The notes under the pieces were generated by a model that was given only the letters and a program-made list of their open reading frames with translations, did not search any database and was not told the origin of the DNA. A stretch of DNA of 64,000 bases from Nitrobacter sp051912485 (GTDB lineage Bacteria > Pseudomonadota > Alphaproteobacteria > Rhizobiales > Xanthobacteraceae), in NCBI RefSeq assembly GCF_051912485.1, contig NZ_CP196822.1:248001-312000 (forward strand). The letters are read 5' to 3'. Below, one piece after another: positions 36,938 through 44,815 of the stretch. A program made the translations under genes and the position numbers. Numbering within the stretch: the first letter of the stretch is position 1; every line of letters starts with the position of its first letter.

Positions 36938-38260
36938 CTAAAACCGCGGCTGGACCGGACGCAACGCGGTGCGCGGAGCCGTGCGGTGCGGCGTGACGGG
37001 CTCCGCTGCTGCTTCGGCCGGGCTGGCTGCGGCGTGACCGCCCATCCGCGCCAGCAGTTCGGCGGTCGGCCAGGAATCCGCAGGCAGGCCGTATTTGACC
37101 TGCATGGCCTTGACCGCCGTGCGGCTCTGCTGTCCGAGCACGCCGTCGACCTTGCCGACGTCATGGCCCGCCTTCATCAGCAACTGCTGTAATTGCTTGA
37201 TCTGCTCGAATGAGAGTTGTGCCACCTGCGTCAATGGCTTTCGCATCGGCGCGGCGCCTGCGATGCGCGTGGCGAGATAGGCGGCGGTGGTGGAATAGAT
37301 CAGCGAGTTATTCCATTCGGTATAGGCGCCGAAGTTGTCGTAAGCCAGAAACGCCGGGCCGTTGCGCCCCATCGGCAGCAGTAGCGTGGCCGGAAGCTGG
37401 TCGCTCGGTAGCGGCTTGCCATCGGCGAAAGCGACGCCCCACGTCGCCCACTGGCTGCGCGGATGCTTGATGGTGAGGTCGGCCTGGTCCCAAGGAAGAC
37501 TTGAATTCGCGGAGACGCGCACCTCCTGCAGCCACGGTTCGCCGCGCTTCCATTTCAGTCCGGTCGCGATGTAGTTCGCGGTCGAGCCGATCACGTCGGC
37601 GGCACTGTGGATCAGATCGCGGCGGCCGTCGCCGTCGTAGTCCACGGCGTAGTCGTAGTAGTGTCGCGGCAGGAATTGTGTCTGCCCGAGTTCGCCGGCC
37701 CACGAGCCGATCATCTCGTCCGGCGTGAGATCGCCGCGGTCGATGATCTTCAGCGCCGCGATGGCCTCGTCGTGAAACATTTGCGCGCGTCGGCAGTCAT
37801 AGGCCAGCGATACCAGCGAGCGCAGCGTCGGCAGCTTGCCCTGGATCGCGCCGAAGTCGCTTTCCAGCGCCCAGAACGCGGTGATGACGGCGGGCGGTAC
37901 GCCGTATTCCTTCTCGGCGCGCGCGAAAGCCTCCGCGTGCTGCCTGATGAGCTGCTGGCCACGCACACGCCGCGCCTCCGAGGCCATGCGGCCGGCGAAC
38001 TGCGTGAACAGTTGCCCGAACACGCGCTGGCCGCGGTCGCGATTCACAATGCCCTGATCGTAGACCATATACGGCGCCGCCGCGTTGATCGCGCGCTGCG
38101 ACACGCCGGCCTTTTGTGCGTCCTGCTCAAGACTCGCGAGAAATTGCGGAAAGCTCATGCCGTTGTGGCACGACGCGCCACGCTGGGCGAAAGCGGGGGA
38201 GGCGAGGGTGATGGTGGCGAGTAATGCGAGGATGGCGAATGGTGAAAAGCGAAGGAGCAT
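36938..38260 (-). CDS. Lytic murein transglycosylase, MltB-type, with peptidoglycan-binding domain
   Basis: 440 residues from the ATG at 38260 (MLLRFSPFAILALLATITLA), which gives a signal peptide ending SPAFA; the frame extends to 38419 but without one. FWALESDFGAIQG has the catalytic Glu133 of the family 3 (MltB) transglycosylases, and SWAGELGQTQFLPRHYYDYAVD (about 185) and ADVIGSTANYI are further MltB motifs. A PG_binding_1 domain lies near 355-410 (LLMKAGHDVGKVDGVLGQ, QVKYGLP). It cuts glycan strands of peptidoglycan in the periplasm, forming anhydromuramic acid. There is no lipobox, so it is soluble. Confidence 0.93.
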   Translation of the reverse strand: MLLRFSPFAILALLATITLASPAFAQRGASCHNGMSFPQFLASLEQDAQKAGVSQRAINAAAPYMVYDQGIVNRDRGQRVFGQLFTQFAGRMASEARRVRGQQLIRQHAEAFARAEKEYGVPPAVITAFWALESDFGAIQGKLPTLRSLVSLAYDCRRAQMFHDEAIAALKIIDRGDLTPDEMIGSWAGELGQTQFLPRHYYDYAVDYDGDGRRDLIHSAADVIGSTANYIATGLKWKRGEPWLQEVRVSANSSLPWDQADLTIKHPRSQWATWGVAFADGKPLPSDQLPATLLLPMGRNGPAFLAYDNFGAYTEWNNSLIYSTTAAYLATRIAGAAPMRKPLTQVAQLSFEQIKQLQQLLMKAGHDVGKVDGVLGQQSRTAVKAMQVKYGLPADSWPTAELLARMGGHAAASPAEAAAEPVTPHRTAPRTALRPVQPRF

Positions 38261-38366
38261 TGTGAATCTCGGTGCGTCATGGCCGGTCAAAATCGCGACG
38301 CGCGTCTTCGCGAAGATGTTCTGGCTATCTATCTGAAAATCTACTGTGCGACTCTTGTTTGGATGG

Positions 38367-38389
38367 ATTGCCGGGTCAAGCTCGGCAAT
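38367..38389. repeat. REP-like palindrome
   Basis: ATTGCCGGG-tcaag-CTCGGCAAT is a 9-bp stem with one mismatch. It belongs to the type of dispersed palindromes frequent in this bacterial group, similar in style to the one at 9209-9240 though not the same sequence. Confidence 0.5.
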
Positions 38390-38494
38390 GACGGAATGTG
38401 CACAAATTGACGCGCGCACCTTTCGTCAATTCCCGATGTGCAATTGCGCATCTGTGGGTGCGAGAGAGGACAAGGCGCAGCGCGCCGTGAATTC

Positions 38495-38590
38495 GCCGGC
38501 AGGCCGTATTTGATCTGCATGGCGTTCACGCCGTGCGAATCTGCCGGCCGGGCGTCCTCGACCTCACCGACATCCAGGCCAGGCATCACC
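38495..38590 (-). pseudogene. Remnant of a peptidoglycan-binding domain
   Basis: On the minus strand it reads LDVGEVEDARPADSHGVNAM then QIKYGLPANS. This aligns with HDVGKVDGVLGQQSRTAVKAM and QVKYGLPADS in the PG_binding_1 domain of the adjacent transglycosylase. At the DNA level the 37080-37175 and 38495-38590 segments share long blocks, for example GGCAGGCCGTATTTGA. The Gly-rich loop is lost. No catalytic domain adjoins it, so it is likely a decayed piece of a duplicated gene. Confidence 0.65.
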
Positions 38591-38742
38591 GGCATGTCAT
38601 TTTACAAGCCTACCGATCGGCACGTAGGCTACGCTACCGTGCGCGTTTTTGCCACGGGAACTTCGAGTTGAACGTCAAGTTGAGGCTTCACTAGGCGTAG
38701 TGCGGTTCTCAATTGGTCGTGTGATCTCTTAGGGAGAGCAAC

Positions 38743-40146
38743 TTGAACAGCGATGAAAAGGTCGTTTACGACGACAAGGCTCGCCGGATGGTTGAGCAGA
38801 TGGTTTTGGCCGAACAGCGCCATATCGCCCAGCGCCTCCAAGAAGGTTGTGAATGTGAAGAAGGAATGTTTCCGCGTCGCGCGATATCAAGCCGACGCGG
38901 CTTTTTGTTTGCAGCGGGCTCAATCGTCGGAGCAGCGGGTGTATCCAGGATCGCTCGCGCCGAATCGCTGAAAGCGCCGCCCGGCGCAGTCCTTTACGGT
39001 GTACCTGACGATCCGACCAAAGAGCAGGGACGAGCGGTCGCTGCCGACGGAGGTTATGGAACGAGGTCTCAATTCGAGACGGAAGTTCGCGTGCGGTATC
39101 CGACGCCCAACGAGAACACCTCGTGGAGTCTGACTCCGCTCGACAAGGGACTTGGCAACATCACGCCATCAGGGCTCCACTTCGAACGGCATCACGGTGG
39201 AATCCCGACGATCGATCCGGCGAAGCATGACTTGTTGATCCACGGTATGGTGGATCGCCCGATGACGTTCTCAATGGCGGATATCAAGCGGCTGCCCTGT
39301 GTGACTCGCAAGCATTTCATCGAGTGTTCCGGCAACGGTCTGACGGAGTGGAACAAGCCGACCATGAAGACCGTGCAGGGAACGCACGGACTGCTCAGCA
39401 CATCCGAATGGACCGGCGTTCAGTTCGCGACTTTCGCGCGTGAGACGGGATTGAAGGATGGCGCAGCCTGGGTGCTCGCCGAAGGCGCCGACGCCGCCGT
39501 CATGACGCGCAGTATTCCCATGGAGAAGATGCTGAAGGACGCCCTCATTGTTTACGGACAGAACGGTGAAGCGATCCGTCCCGAACAAGGTTATCCCTTG
39601 CGGCTTCTTCTTCCTGGCTATGAGGGAAATACCCACATCAAATGGCTTCGGAGGCTGCAACTCAGCGACAAGCCGTTCATGACGCGCGAGGAGACGTCGA
39701 AGTATACTGATCTTCTCGGAAACGGTAAGGCGCGCCTATTCAGCCTCGACATGGACGCCAAGTCGGTCATTACGTTTCCATCGGGTGACATGAAACTGCC
39801 GGGCCCGGGTTTCTACAACGTCACAGGCTTTGCATGGACGGGGCGCGGGCGAGTCCAATCTGTCGATGTCTCGCTCGATTCAGGGAAGACCTGGTATCCG
39901 GCGCGACTGGAATCGCTCCCCGAGCCGATGTGCACGGTGCGATTCAGTTTCCCGTGGATGTGGGACGGAAAGTCTGCGGTCCTGCAGAGTCGTTGTATTG
40001 ACGAGACGGGATACGTCCAGCCCACCCTCAAGCAGCTCATCGCGATACGCGGTGATAACGGACCGTTCGGTTCCATCTATCACCTCAATGCGATTCAGAG
40101 CTGGGCTGTCAGCGAGGCGGGAGATGTGACCAATGTCCATGCATAA
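38743..40146 (+). CDS. soxC: Sulfite/sulfane dehydrogenase molybdenum subunit SoxC
   Basis: 467 residues from a TTG at 38743, which follows AGGGAGA at good spacing. A twin-arginine signal (SSRRGFLFAAGSIVGAAGV, RR at 51-52) sits behind a 45-residue leader, as in SoxC proteins. The molybdopterin Cys is Cys195 in HFIECSGNG. IHGMVDRPMTFSMADIKRLP and LPGYEGNTHIKWLRRLQL are sulfite oxidase family blocks, with a C-terminal dimerisation domain (GFAWTGRGRVQSVDVSLDSG). With SoxD it oxidises sulfur carried on SoxYZ in the periplasm. It overlaps soxD by 14 bases. No soxXYZAB genes are in view. Confidence 0.92.
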   Translation: MNSDEKVVYDDKARRMVEQMVLAEQRHIAQRLQEGCECEEGMFPRRAISSRRGFLFAAGSIVGAAGVSRIARAESLKAPPGAVLYGVPDDPTKEQGRAVAADGGYGTRSQFETEVRVRYPTPNENTSWSLTPLDKGLGNITPSGLHFERHHGGIPTIDPAKHDLLIHGMVDRPMTFSMADIKRLPCVTRKHFIECSGNGLTEWNKPTMKTVQGTHGLLSTSEWTGVQFATFARETGLKDGAAWVLAEGADAAVMTRSIPMEKMLKDALIVYGQNGEAIRPEQGYPLRLLLPGYEGNTHIKWLRRLQLSDKPFMTREETSKYTDLLGNGKARLFSLDMDAKSVITFPSGDMKLPGPGFYNVTGFAWTGRGRVQSVDVSLDSGKTWYPARLESLPEPMCTVRFSFPWMWDGKSAVLQSRCIDETGYVQPTLKQLIAIRGDNGPFGSIYHLNAIQSWAVSEAGDVTNVHA

Positions 40147-40699
40147 GACATATCTCGCCTTCGTAATCGGCATCTGCCTGTGCTCCGGCAGCGCAAACGC
40201 TCAATCGACGATCGATCACTTCGGTGTCGGCCAGACCGCGACGGCGGAAGAGGTGGCCAAATACTTCTCGATCTCGCCTTCGGGCGATGGACTACCGCCT
40301 GGGAGCGGAACGGCAAAAGCAGGTGCGAAGCTTTTTGCTGACAACTGCGCCGCCTGCCATGGCGACAAAATGCAAGGCAATCTAGCCAAGGGCGTAGGCG
40401 GCGATCGTCTGCTCGGCGGACGTGGCTCGCTTGCGAGCAAAACTCCGGTCAAGACGGTGGAAAGTTACTGGCCATACGCGACGACCTTGTTCGATTACAT
40501 CAAGCGGGCGATGCCGTTCAACGCGCCCGGCTCGCTCAAGGACGACGACGTGTATGCGCTGGTCGCCTACATTCTGTCGGAAGCCAAGGTCATTAAACCG
40601 ACCGAGACCATGGATGCGAAGACCTTGCCCAAGGTGGTGATGCCCAACAAGGACGGCTTCATCGCAGATGCCCGGCCTGAGCTTCAGCTCTACAAATGA
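40133..40699 (+). CDS. soxD: Cytochrome c subunit SoxD, single-heme type
   Basis: 188 residues. A signal peptide ends SANAQ (about 24), and one CAACH heme site is at 72-76. AMPFNAPGSLKDDDVYALVAYILSE supplies the axial Met region and the last helix of class I cytochrome c. The SoxD of Paracoccus has two hemes in about 380 residues; this one has one and is half as long, so it is like the single-heme SorB or short SoxD. It would accept electrons from SoxC and pass them on. It overlaps soxC, showing a shared transcript and likely a complex. Two ATGs at 40133 and 40139 are possible starts. Confidence 0.9.
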   Translation: MSMHKTYLAFVIGICLCSGSANAQSTIDHFGVGQTATAEEVAKYFSISPSGDGLPPGSGTAKAGAKLFADNCAACHGDKMQGNLAKGVGGDRLLGGRGSLASKTPVKTVESYWPYATTLFDYIKRAMPFNAPGSLKDDDVYALVAYILSEAKVIKPTETMDAKTLPKVVMPNKDGFIADARPELQLYK

Positions 40700-40827
40700 A
40701 CCATCGGTGCGTGAGCCTCATTCTGTCTCGCGATTTCAATTGACACCGGAATTGCGGATTTCTCCGATGTGCAATGGGGCGTCCGGAGTGACGATCAAAC
40801 TTGAGTGCCGGCAAGTGATCCAGATTC

Positions 40828-42279
40828 TCATACCTCTCTTGCATTGCTGAACGCAAAGCTTGTCATGCGCCGGGTGTTCTCGTCCAAAATCAGCGTGCGC
40901 GTGATCGGCGGCTCGGCGCGCTGGGCGCAGTTCTCGCGCTCGCATAGCCGGCAGTTGACGCCGATGGGTGTGCCCTCGGCCTTCTCAAGGTCCATGCCCG
41001 AGGCGTAAACCAGTTTTGACGCATGGCGGATGTCGCAACCCAAACCGATGGCGAAGCGCGGCTGCGCTTGCGGATGCGGCGCGACGGGGCGGCGCACCAT
41101 CTGCGCAATTGAAAAGTAGCGACTGCCGTCCGGTAGCTCGATCACCTGTTTCAAAAGACGATCCGGCGTGTCGAAGGTGGAGTGCACATTCCATAGCGGG
41201 CAGGTGCCGCCGAATTTCGAGAACGGGAACGTGCCTGATGAAAACCGCTTGGAGACATTGCCGGCGTTGTCGACGCGCAGCATGAAGAACGGCACGCCGC
41301 GTGCGTTCGGTCGTTGCAGCGTGGTCAGGCGGTGGCAGACCTGCTCGAAGCCGGTGTTGAAGCGCTGCGCCAGCACGTGGATGTCGTAGCCCAGCGATTC
41401 GGCCGAGGCATGGAAAGGCTGGTAGGGCATCAGCACGGCGCCCGCGAAATAGTTCGCGAGCGTGATGCGATAGAGCCGGCGCGAGGTGTCGTCGAGCGCG
41501 CCGGCGCGGCCGATGATTGCCTCAAAGCCGGGCGTGCATTCGGTGAGCCCGATCTGGAACGCGAGCTGGAAGGCGCGGCCGGGACCGTCCACCAGTTCGG
41601 AGATCAGAAGCTGGCGGCGATGGCGGTCGAAGCGCCGCAGCGTCTCGCGCATGACATCCACCGGCATGATGCGGGTCTGAATCGAATGCTTTTCTCGCAG
41701 CTGCGCGCTCAGTGCCGCGAACAGGTCCTGCGCGGGGACGTTGATCTCGTCGCGCAGGGTTTCCGCGGCCTGTTCAAGCTCGGGGAAATAGTTGCGGTTG
41801 GCCTCGATCAGATCGCGAATCCGTTCGATCGGGTTGGCCTCGAAGCGTGCGCCCGTGCTCTCGTGGCGGTCGGCGAACTGCGCGGCGACAAGCGTCTCGC
41901 CGCGCCGCGCCTCGGTGTAGGCGGCGTAGAGCCGCTGCAGCGCATGAGTCACGCCGGGGCACAGTTCGGCGAGATCGCGCAGCTCCTGCTTCGGCACGTC
42001 GATTTGGCGAAACAGCGGATCGGAAAAGACCTCGTTCAACTCGGCGAAGAAGCGGTCCTCGTCGGCGGTGGCGAGGTCGCGCAGATCGAGGTCGTAGGTC
42101 TCCGCGAGGCGAAGCAGGATCTGCGCGGTGACCGGCCGCTGGTTGCGCTCGATCAGGTTGACGTAGCTCGGGGAGATGCCGAGCCCCTCCGCGATCTGGG
42201 TCTGCGACAGCCCGAGCTGCTGGCGGATACGCCGAAAGCGCGGTCCGACGAAGAGTTTTTTGCCCGAATTCGTGGCCAT
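40828..42279 (-). CDS. RamB/ScfR-type HTH regulator with IrrE-like and C-terminal domains
   Basis: 483 residues. An N-terminal XRE helix-turn-helix RIRQQLGLSQTQIAEGLGISPSYVNLIERNQR (about 17-48) is followed by a long helical part, and the C-terminal domain has FSKFGGTCPLWNVHSTFDTP near 355 and a Cys cluster (GCDIRHASKL, CRLCERENCAQR) near 440. This order is that of RamB (Corynebacterium) and ScfR/PrpR-like short-chain fatty acid regulators, which sense acyl-CoA. It is divergent from isocitrate lyase with 169 bases between the two starts; the expected role is control of the glyoxylate shunt. No ScfR site is published for this genus to my knowledge. Confidence 0.85.
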   Translation of the reverse strand: MATNSGKKLFVGPRFRRIRQQLGLSQTQIAEGLGISPSYVNLIERNQRPVTAQILLRLAETYDLDLRDLATADEDRFFAELNEVFSDPLFRQIDVPKQELRDLAELCPGVTHALQRLYAAYTEARRGETLVAAQFADRHESTGARFEANPIERIRDLIEANRNYFPELEQAAETLRDEINVPAQDLFAALSAQLREKHSIQTRIMPVDVMRETLRRFDRHRRQLLISELVDGPGRAFQLAFQIGLTECTPGFEAIIGRAGALDDTSRRLYRITLANYFAGAVLMPYQPFHASAESLGYDIHVLAQRFNTGFEQVCHRLTTLQRPNARGVPFFMLRVDNAGNVSKRFSSGTFPFSKFGGTCPLWNVHSTFDTPDRLLKQVIELPDGSRYFSIAQMVRRPVAPHPQAQPRFAIGLGCDIRHASKLVYASGMDLEKAEGTPIGVNCRLCERENCAQRAEPPITRTLILDENTRRMTSFAFSNAREV

Positions 42280-42304
42280 TTCTGCGCTCGTTTATGACAA
42301 AGAT

Positions 42305-42341
42305 TACAAAATTACATCTATTACATATATATATGTTACAT
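42305..42341. promoter_or_regulatory. Repeated TTACA boxes with palindrome between the RamB-type gene and aceA
   Basis: TTACA occurs at 42305, 42313, 42322 and 42337, and ACATATATATATGT (42324-42337) is a perfect 14-bp palindrome. The region is far more AT-rich than its surroundings. It lies 25-60 bases before the regulator start and 108-144 before aceA, so it could hold both promoters and the regulator's site. The assignment is an inference. Confidence 0.5.
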
Positions 42342-42448
42342 GATATCATCATTTGAAATCAAGAAATCTATACGAATTTGTCCTTTTGGCGTTTAGCTAG
42401 GGCAACGTTTTGCAATGCAATGTCACGAATGTGGCACTGGAGATAATG

Positions 42449-43756
42449 ATGTCCAAGACCTTTGAGCAGCTCGTTCCCGCCCCGAAGGGCCGTTTTGAGG
42501 GGATCAGCCGTCCCTACAGCCCGGCGGATGTCGAAAAGCTGCGCGGCTCGGTGGAGATCAAGTACACGCTCGCCGAGAAGGGCGCGAACCGGCTGTGGAA
42601 GCAGCTCAACGAGATGCCCTATGTAAACTCGCTCGGCGCCGTCACCGGCAACCAGGCGATGCAGCAGGCGCGCGCCGGTCTGCCCGCGATCTATCTCTCC
42701 GGCTGGCAGGTCGCCGCCGACGCCAACACCGCGGGCGCGATGTATCCGGACCAGAGTCTCTATCCGGCCAACGCCGGTCCGGAACTGTGCCGTCGTATCA
42801 ACCGCACCTTCCAGCGCGCTGACCAGATCGAGCATTCCGAAGGCGGCGCCAAGATCGACTGGTTCGTGCCGGTCGTGGCCGACGCGGAGGCGGGTTTCGG
42901 CGGACCGCTCAACTCGTTCGAGATCATGAAGGCCTACATCGAGGCGGGCGCGGCTGGCGTCCACTTCGAGGACCAGCTCGCGTCGGAGAAGAAGTGCGGC
43001 CACATGGGCGGCAAGGTGCTGATCCCGACCGCGGCGCATGAGCGCAACCTGATCGCGGCGCGGCTGGCCGCCGACGTCTGCGGCACGCCAACGTTTGTGC
43101 TGGCGCGCACCGACGCGGAGAGCGCGAAACTCATCACGTCTGACATCGACGAGCGTGATCACGAGTTCATCACCGGCGAGCGCACGGCGGAAGGCTTCTA
43201 TCGCCTTAAGCCCGGCACCGGCCTCGATCACTGCATCAAGCGGGGGCTGTCGTTTGCGAAGTATGCCGACCTTCTATGGTGGGAGACCTCCAAGCCGGAT
43301 CTCGAGGGCGCTCGCAAGTTCGCGGAGGCCGTCAAGAAGGTCTATCCGAACAAGATGCTGGCCTACAACTGCTCACCCTCGTTCAACTGGGAAGCAAACC
43401 TCGACAAGGCTACGATCGCGCAATTCCAGAAGGAAATCGCCGCGATGGGCTACAAGTTTCAGTTCGTCACGCTGGCGGGCTTCCACTCGCTCAACCACGG
43501 CATGTTCGAACTGGCGCGCGGCTACAAGGCTGAGGGCATGGCGGCCTATTCCCGCCTGCAGCAGGCCGAGTTCGCTTCGGAGGAGTTCGGCTACTCGGCG
43601 ACGCGCCATCAGCGCGAGGTCGGCACCGGCTACTTCGATCTGGTCTCGACCACGATCAGCGGTGGCCAGTCGTCGACCACCGCGCTTCACGACTCCACCG
43701 AAACCGCGCAGTTCAAGTCGCAGGGTTCACCGATCAGGGTTCAGGCGGCTGAGTAA
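42449..43756 (+). CDS. aceA: Isocitrate lyase
   Basis: 435 residues from ATG 42449 (MSKTFEQLVPAPKGRF); GGAG at 42439 lies ahead, and an ATG three bases earlier is also possible. The catalytic signature KKCGH is at 181-185 with Cys183. FVPVVADAEAGFGG, the KAYIEAGAAGVHFEDQ metal-binding region, and LAYNCSPSFNWEANL are all canonical. It cleaves isocitrate to succinate and glyoxylate, the first step of the glyoxylate shunt, allowing growth on acetate or fatty acids. It forms a likely operon with the DUF4170 gene, 26 bases downstream. No malate synthase gene is in the window. Confidence 0.96.
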   Translation: MSKTFEQLVPAPKGRFEGISRPYSPADVEKLRGSVEIKYTLAEKGANRLWKQLNEMPYVNSLGAVTGNQAMQQARAGLPAIYLSGWQVAADANTAGAMYPDQSLYPANAGPELCRRINRTFQRADQIEHSEGGAKIDWFVPVVADAEAGFGGPLNSFEIMKAYIEAGAAGVHFEDQLASEKKCGHMGGKVLIPTAAHERNLIAARLAADVCGTPTFVLARTDAESAKLITSDIDERDHEFITGERTAEGFYRLKPGTGLDHCIKRGLSFAKYADLLWWETSKPDLEGARKFAEAVKKVYPNKMLAYNCSPSFNWEANLDKATIAQFQKEIAAMGYKFQFVTLAGFHSLNHGMFELARGYKAEGMAAYSRLQQAEFASEEFGYSATRHQREVGTGYFDLVSTTISGGQSSTTALHDSTETAQFKSQGSPIRVQAAE

Positions 43757-43782
43757 AGGCAGCTGAATAAAAGGAGACTCTC

Positions 43783-43989
43783 ATGACCGGCAGCAATTTC
43801 TGGGTGATTGGTGGCGAGTTCGGTTCGATGAATTTCCACAAGCTTGTGGAAGGATCGGCCCAGGTGCAGGGACCGTTCAAGTCGCGGAAAGAAGCTGAGG
43901 ACGCCTGGAGAGTGGTGTCCGAGGAAAACCGTCATCGCGCCGGCGTGCGCTTCTCCATCGTGGAAGAGCCGAACCGCATGGCGGGTTGA
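43783..43989 (+). CDS. DUF4170 family small protein
   Basis: 68 residues after a perfect AAAAGGAG site. FWVIGGEFGSMNFHKL near 6-21 and VQGPFKSRKEAEDAWRVVSEEN (about 28-49) are the family's alpha/beta pattern, and RFSIVEEP closes it. Function is not known. It follows aceA on the same strand and is closed by the terminator at 44029, so it likely shares the aceA transcript. Confidence 0.85.
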   Translation: MTGSNFWVIGGEFGSMNFHKLVEGSAQVQGPFKSRKEAEDAWRVVSEENRHRAGVRFSIVEEPNRMAG

Positions 43990-44028
43990 CGCCCATCCAT
44001 CTTCAAGAAGAAACGCCCAAGGAAACGG

Positions 44029-44065
44029 ACGGCCCTGCCCGGGAGATCGGGCGGGGCCGTTTGTT
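44029..44065 (+). terminator. Rho-independent terminator after aceA-DUF4170
   Basis: ACGGCCCTGCCCG pairs with CGGGCGGGGCCGT (one T-G mismatch in 13), loop of about 6 bases, followed by TTTGTTCG. It starts 40 bases after the stop at 43989. Confidence 0.8.
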
Positions 44066-44218
44066 CGTTTGCGCCGTAGGGATTTACGGGCGGTTCCGGA
44101 ATGGGGTGTGCGTTATAAGTCTTTGGAACTAAACGTCCTTTGCTCGCGACATGGTTGCTGCTAGGTTGCATGGTTACCGGCAGGTAAACGGCAGCCGGAT
44201 CTGCGGGAAAGGCTACCG

Positions 44219-44785
44219 ATGTCGGACGCACCGGGTTTGGGAACTGGCGGAGCGGAAGCCGCGAAGCCGGCGCGGCTGCGCGATGCGCTGCGGCAGGCGC
44301 GGATCGAGGCTGCCGATCGCACCGGCGTCGTCGTCGATCTGCGCGATGCGGAAGTGGCGCGGCTCGAGATTTTGAACGAGGCGCTCGATCCGCTGTTCGC
44401 GCAGGTGCCCGATCAGGTCGACCTGTTCGATCGGGGTATCAGCCAGGGAGACACGCCGCGGCTGTGGATCGACGTTGTGGCGCATATCCTGATGGGCCGC
44501 GACAAGCGCATGTACCGCTTTGTGCAGGACACCCGCCATGGCCGGATCGTGCTCGCGGAATCCCATGACGCCGCCGCGGTCGTCGATGCCGTTACAGATT
44601 ATGTCGCCCGCCGCATGATCGAGCGCGAGCGTGCGCTGGCTGCGACGCCGCTGCCGGAGCAAGCGGAGGCGAAGGAGAACGAGAAGTCGCGCTACCGCGG
44701 CTTCTGGACGTTCGCGTTCGGATTTATCGCCGGCGGGGTCGTGCTGTTCGCCTTCGCGCTGTTCGCAGCAATCCGCAATCCGTAA
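44219..44785 (+). CDS. Hypothetical protein with one C-terminal membrane helix
   Basis: 188 residues, starting after GGGAAAGG. A cytosolic domain (about 20-140) contains LRDALRQARIEAADRTGVVVDL and HILMGRDKRMYRFVQDTRHG; it is followed by a charged linker and a membrane helix (FWTFAFGFIAGGVVLFAFAL, about 164-184). This tail-anchored order and the sequence seem conserved among relatives, but I know no function. It is on its own transcript between a terminator and a convergent gene. Confidence 0.8.
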   Translation: MSDAPGLGTGGAEAAKPARLRDALRQARIEAADRTGVVVDLRDAEVARLEILNEALDPLFAQVPDQVDLFDRGISQGDTPRLWIDVVAHILMGRDKRMYRFVQDTRHGRIVLAESHDAAAVVDAVTDYVARRMIERERALAATPLPEQAEAKENEKSRYRGFWTFAFGFIAGGVVLFAFALFAAIRNP

Positions 44786-44815
44786 CGCGCGGCACCGCGA
44801 TCGCGGCGCGAAAGG

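Larger units (their letters stand above)
38261..38742. other. Intergenic region between the transglycosylase and soxC, 482 bases
   Basis: No intact gene. It contains a palindromic repeat (38367-38389) and a remnant of a peptidoglycan-binding domain (38495-38590). The right end should hold the promoter of soxC; I see no clear consensus. Confidence 0.5.
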
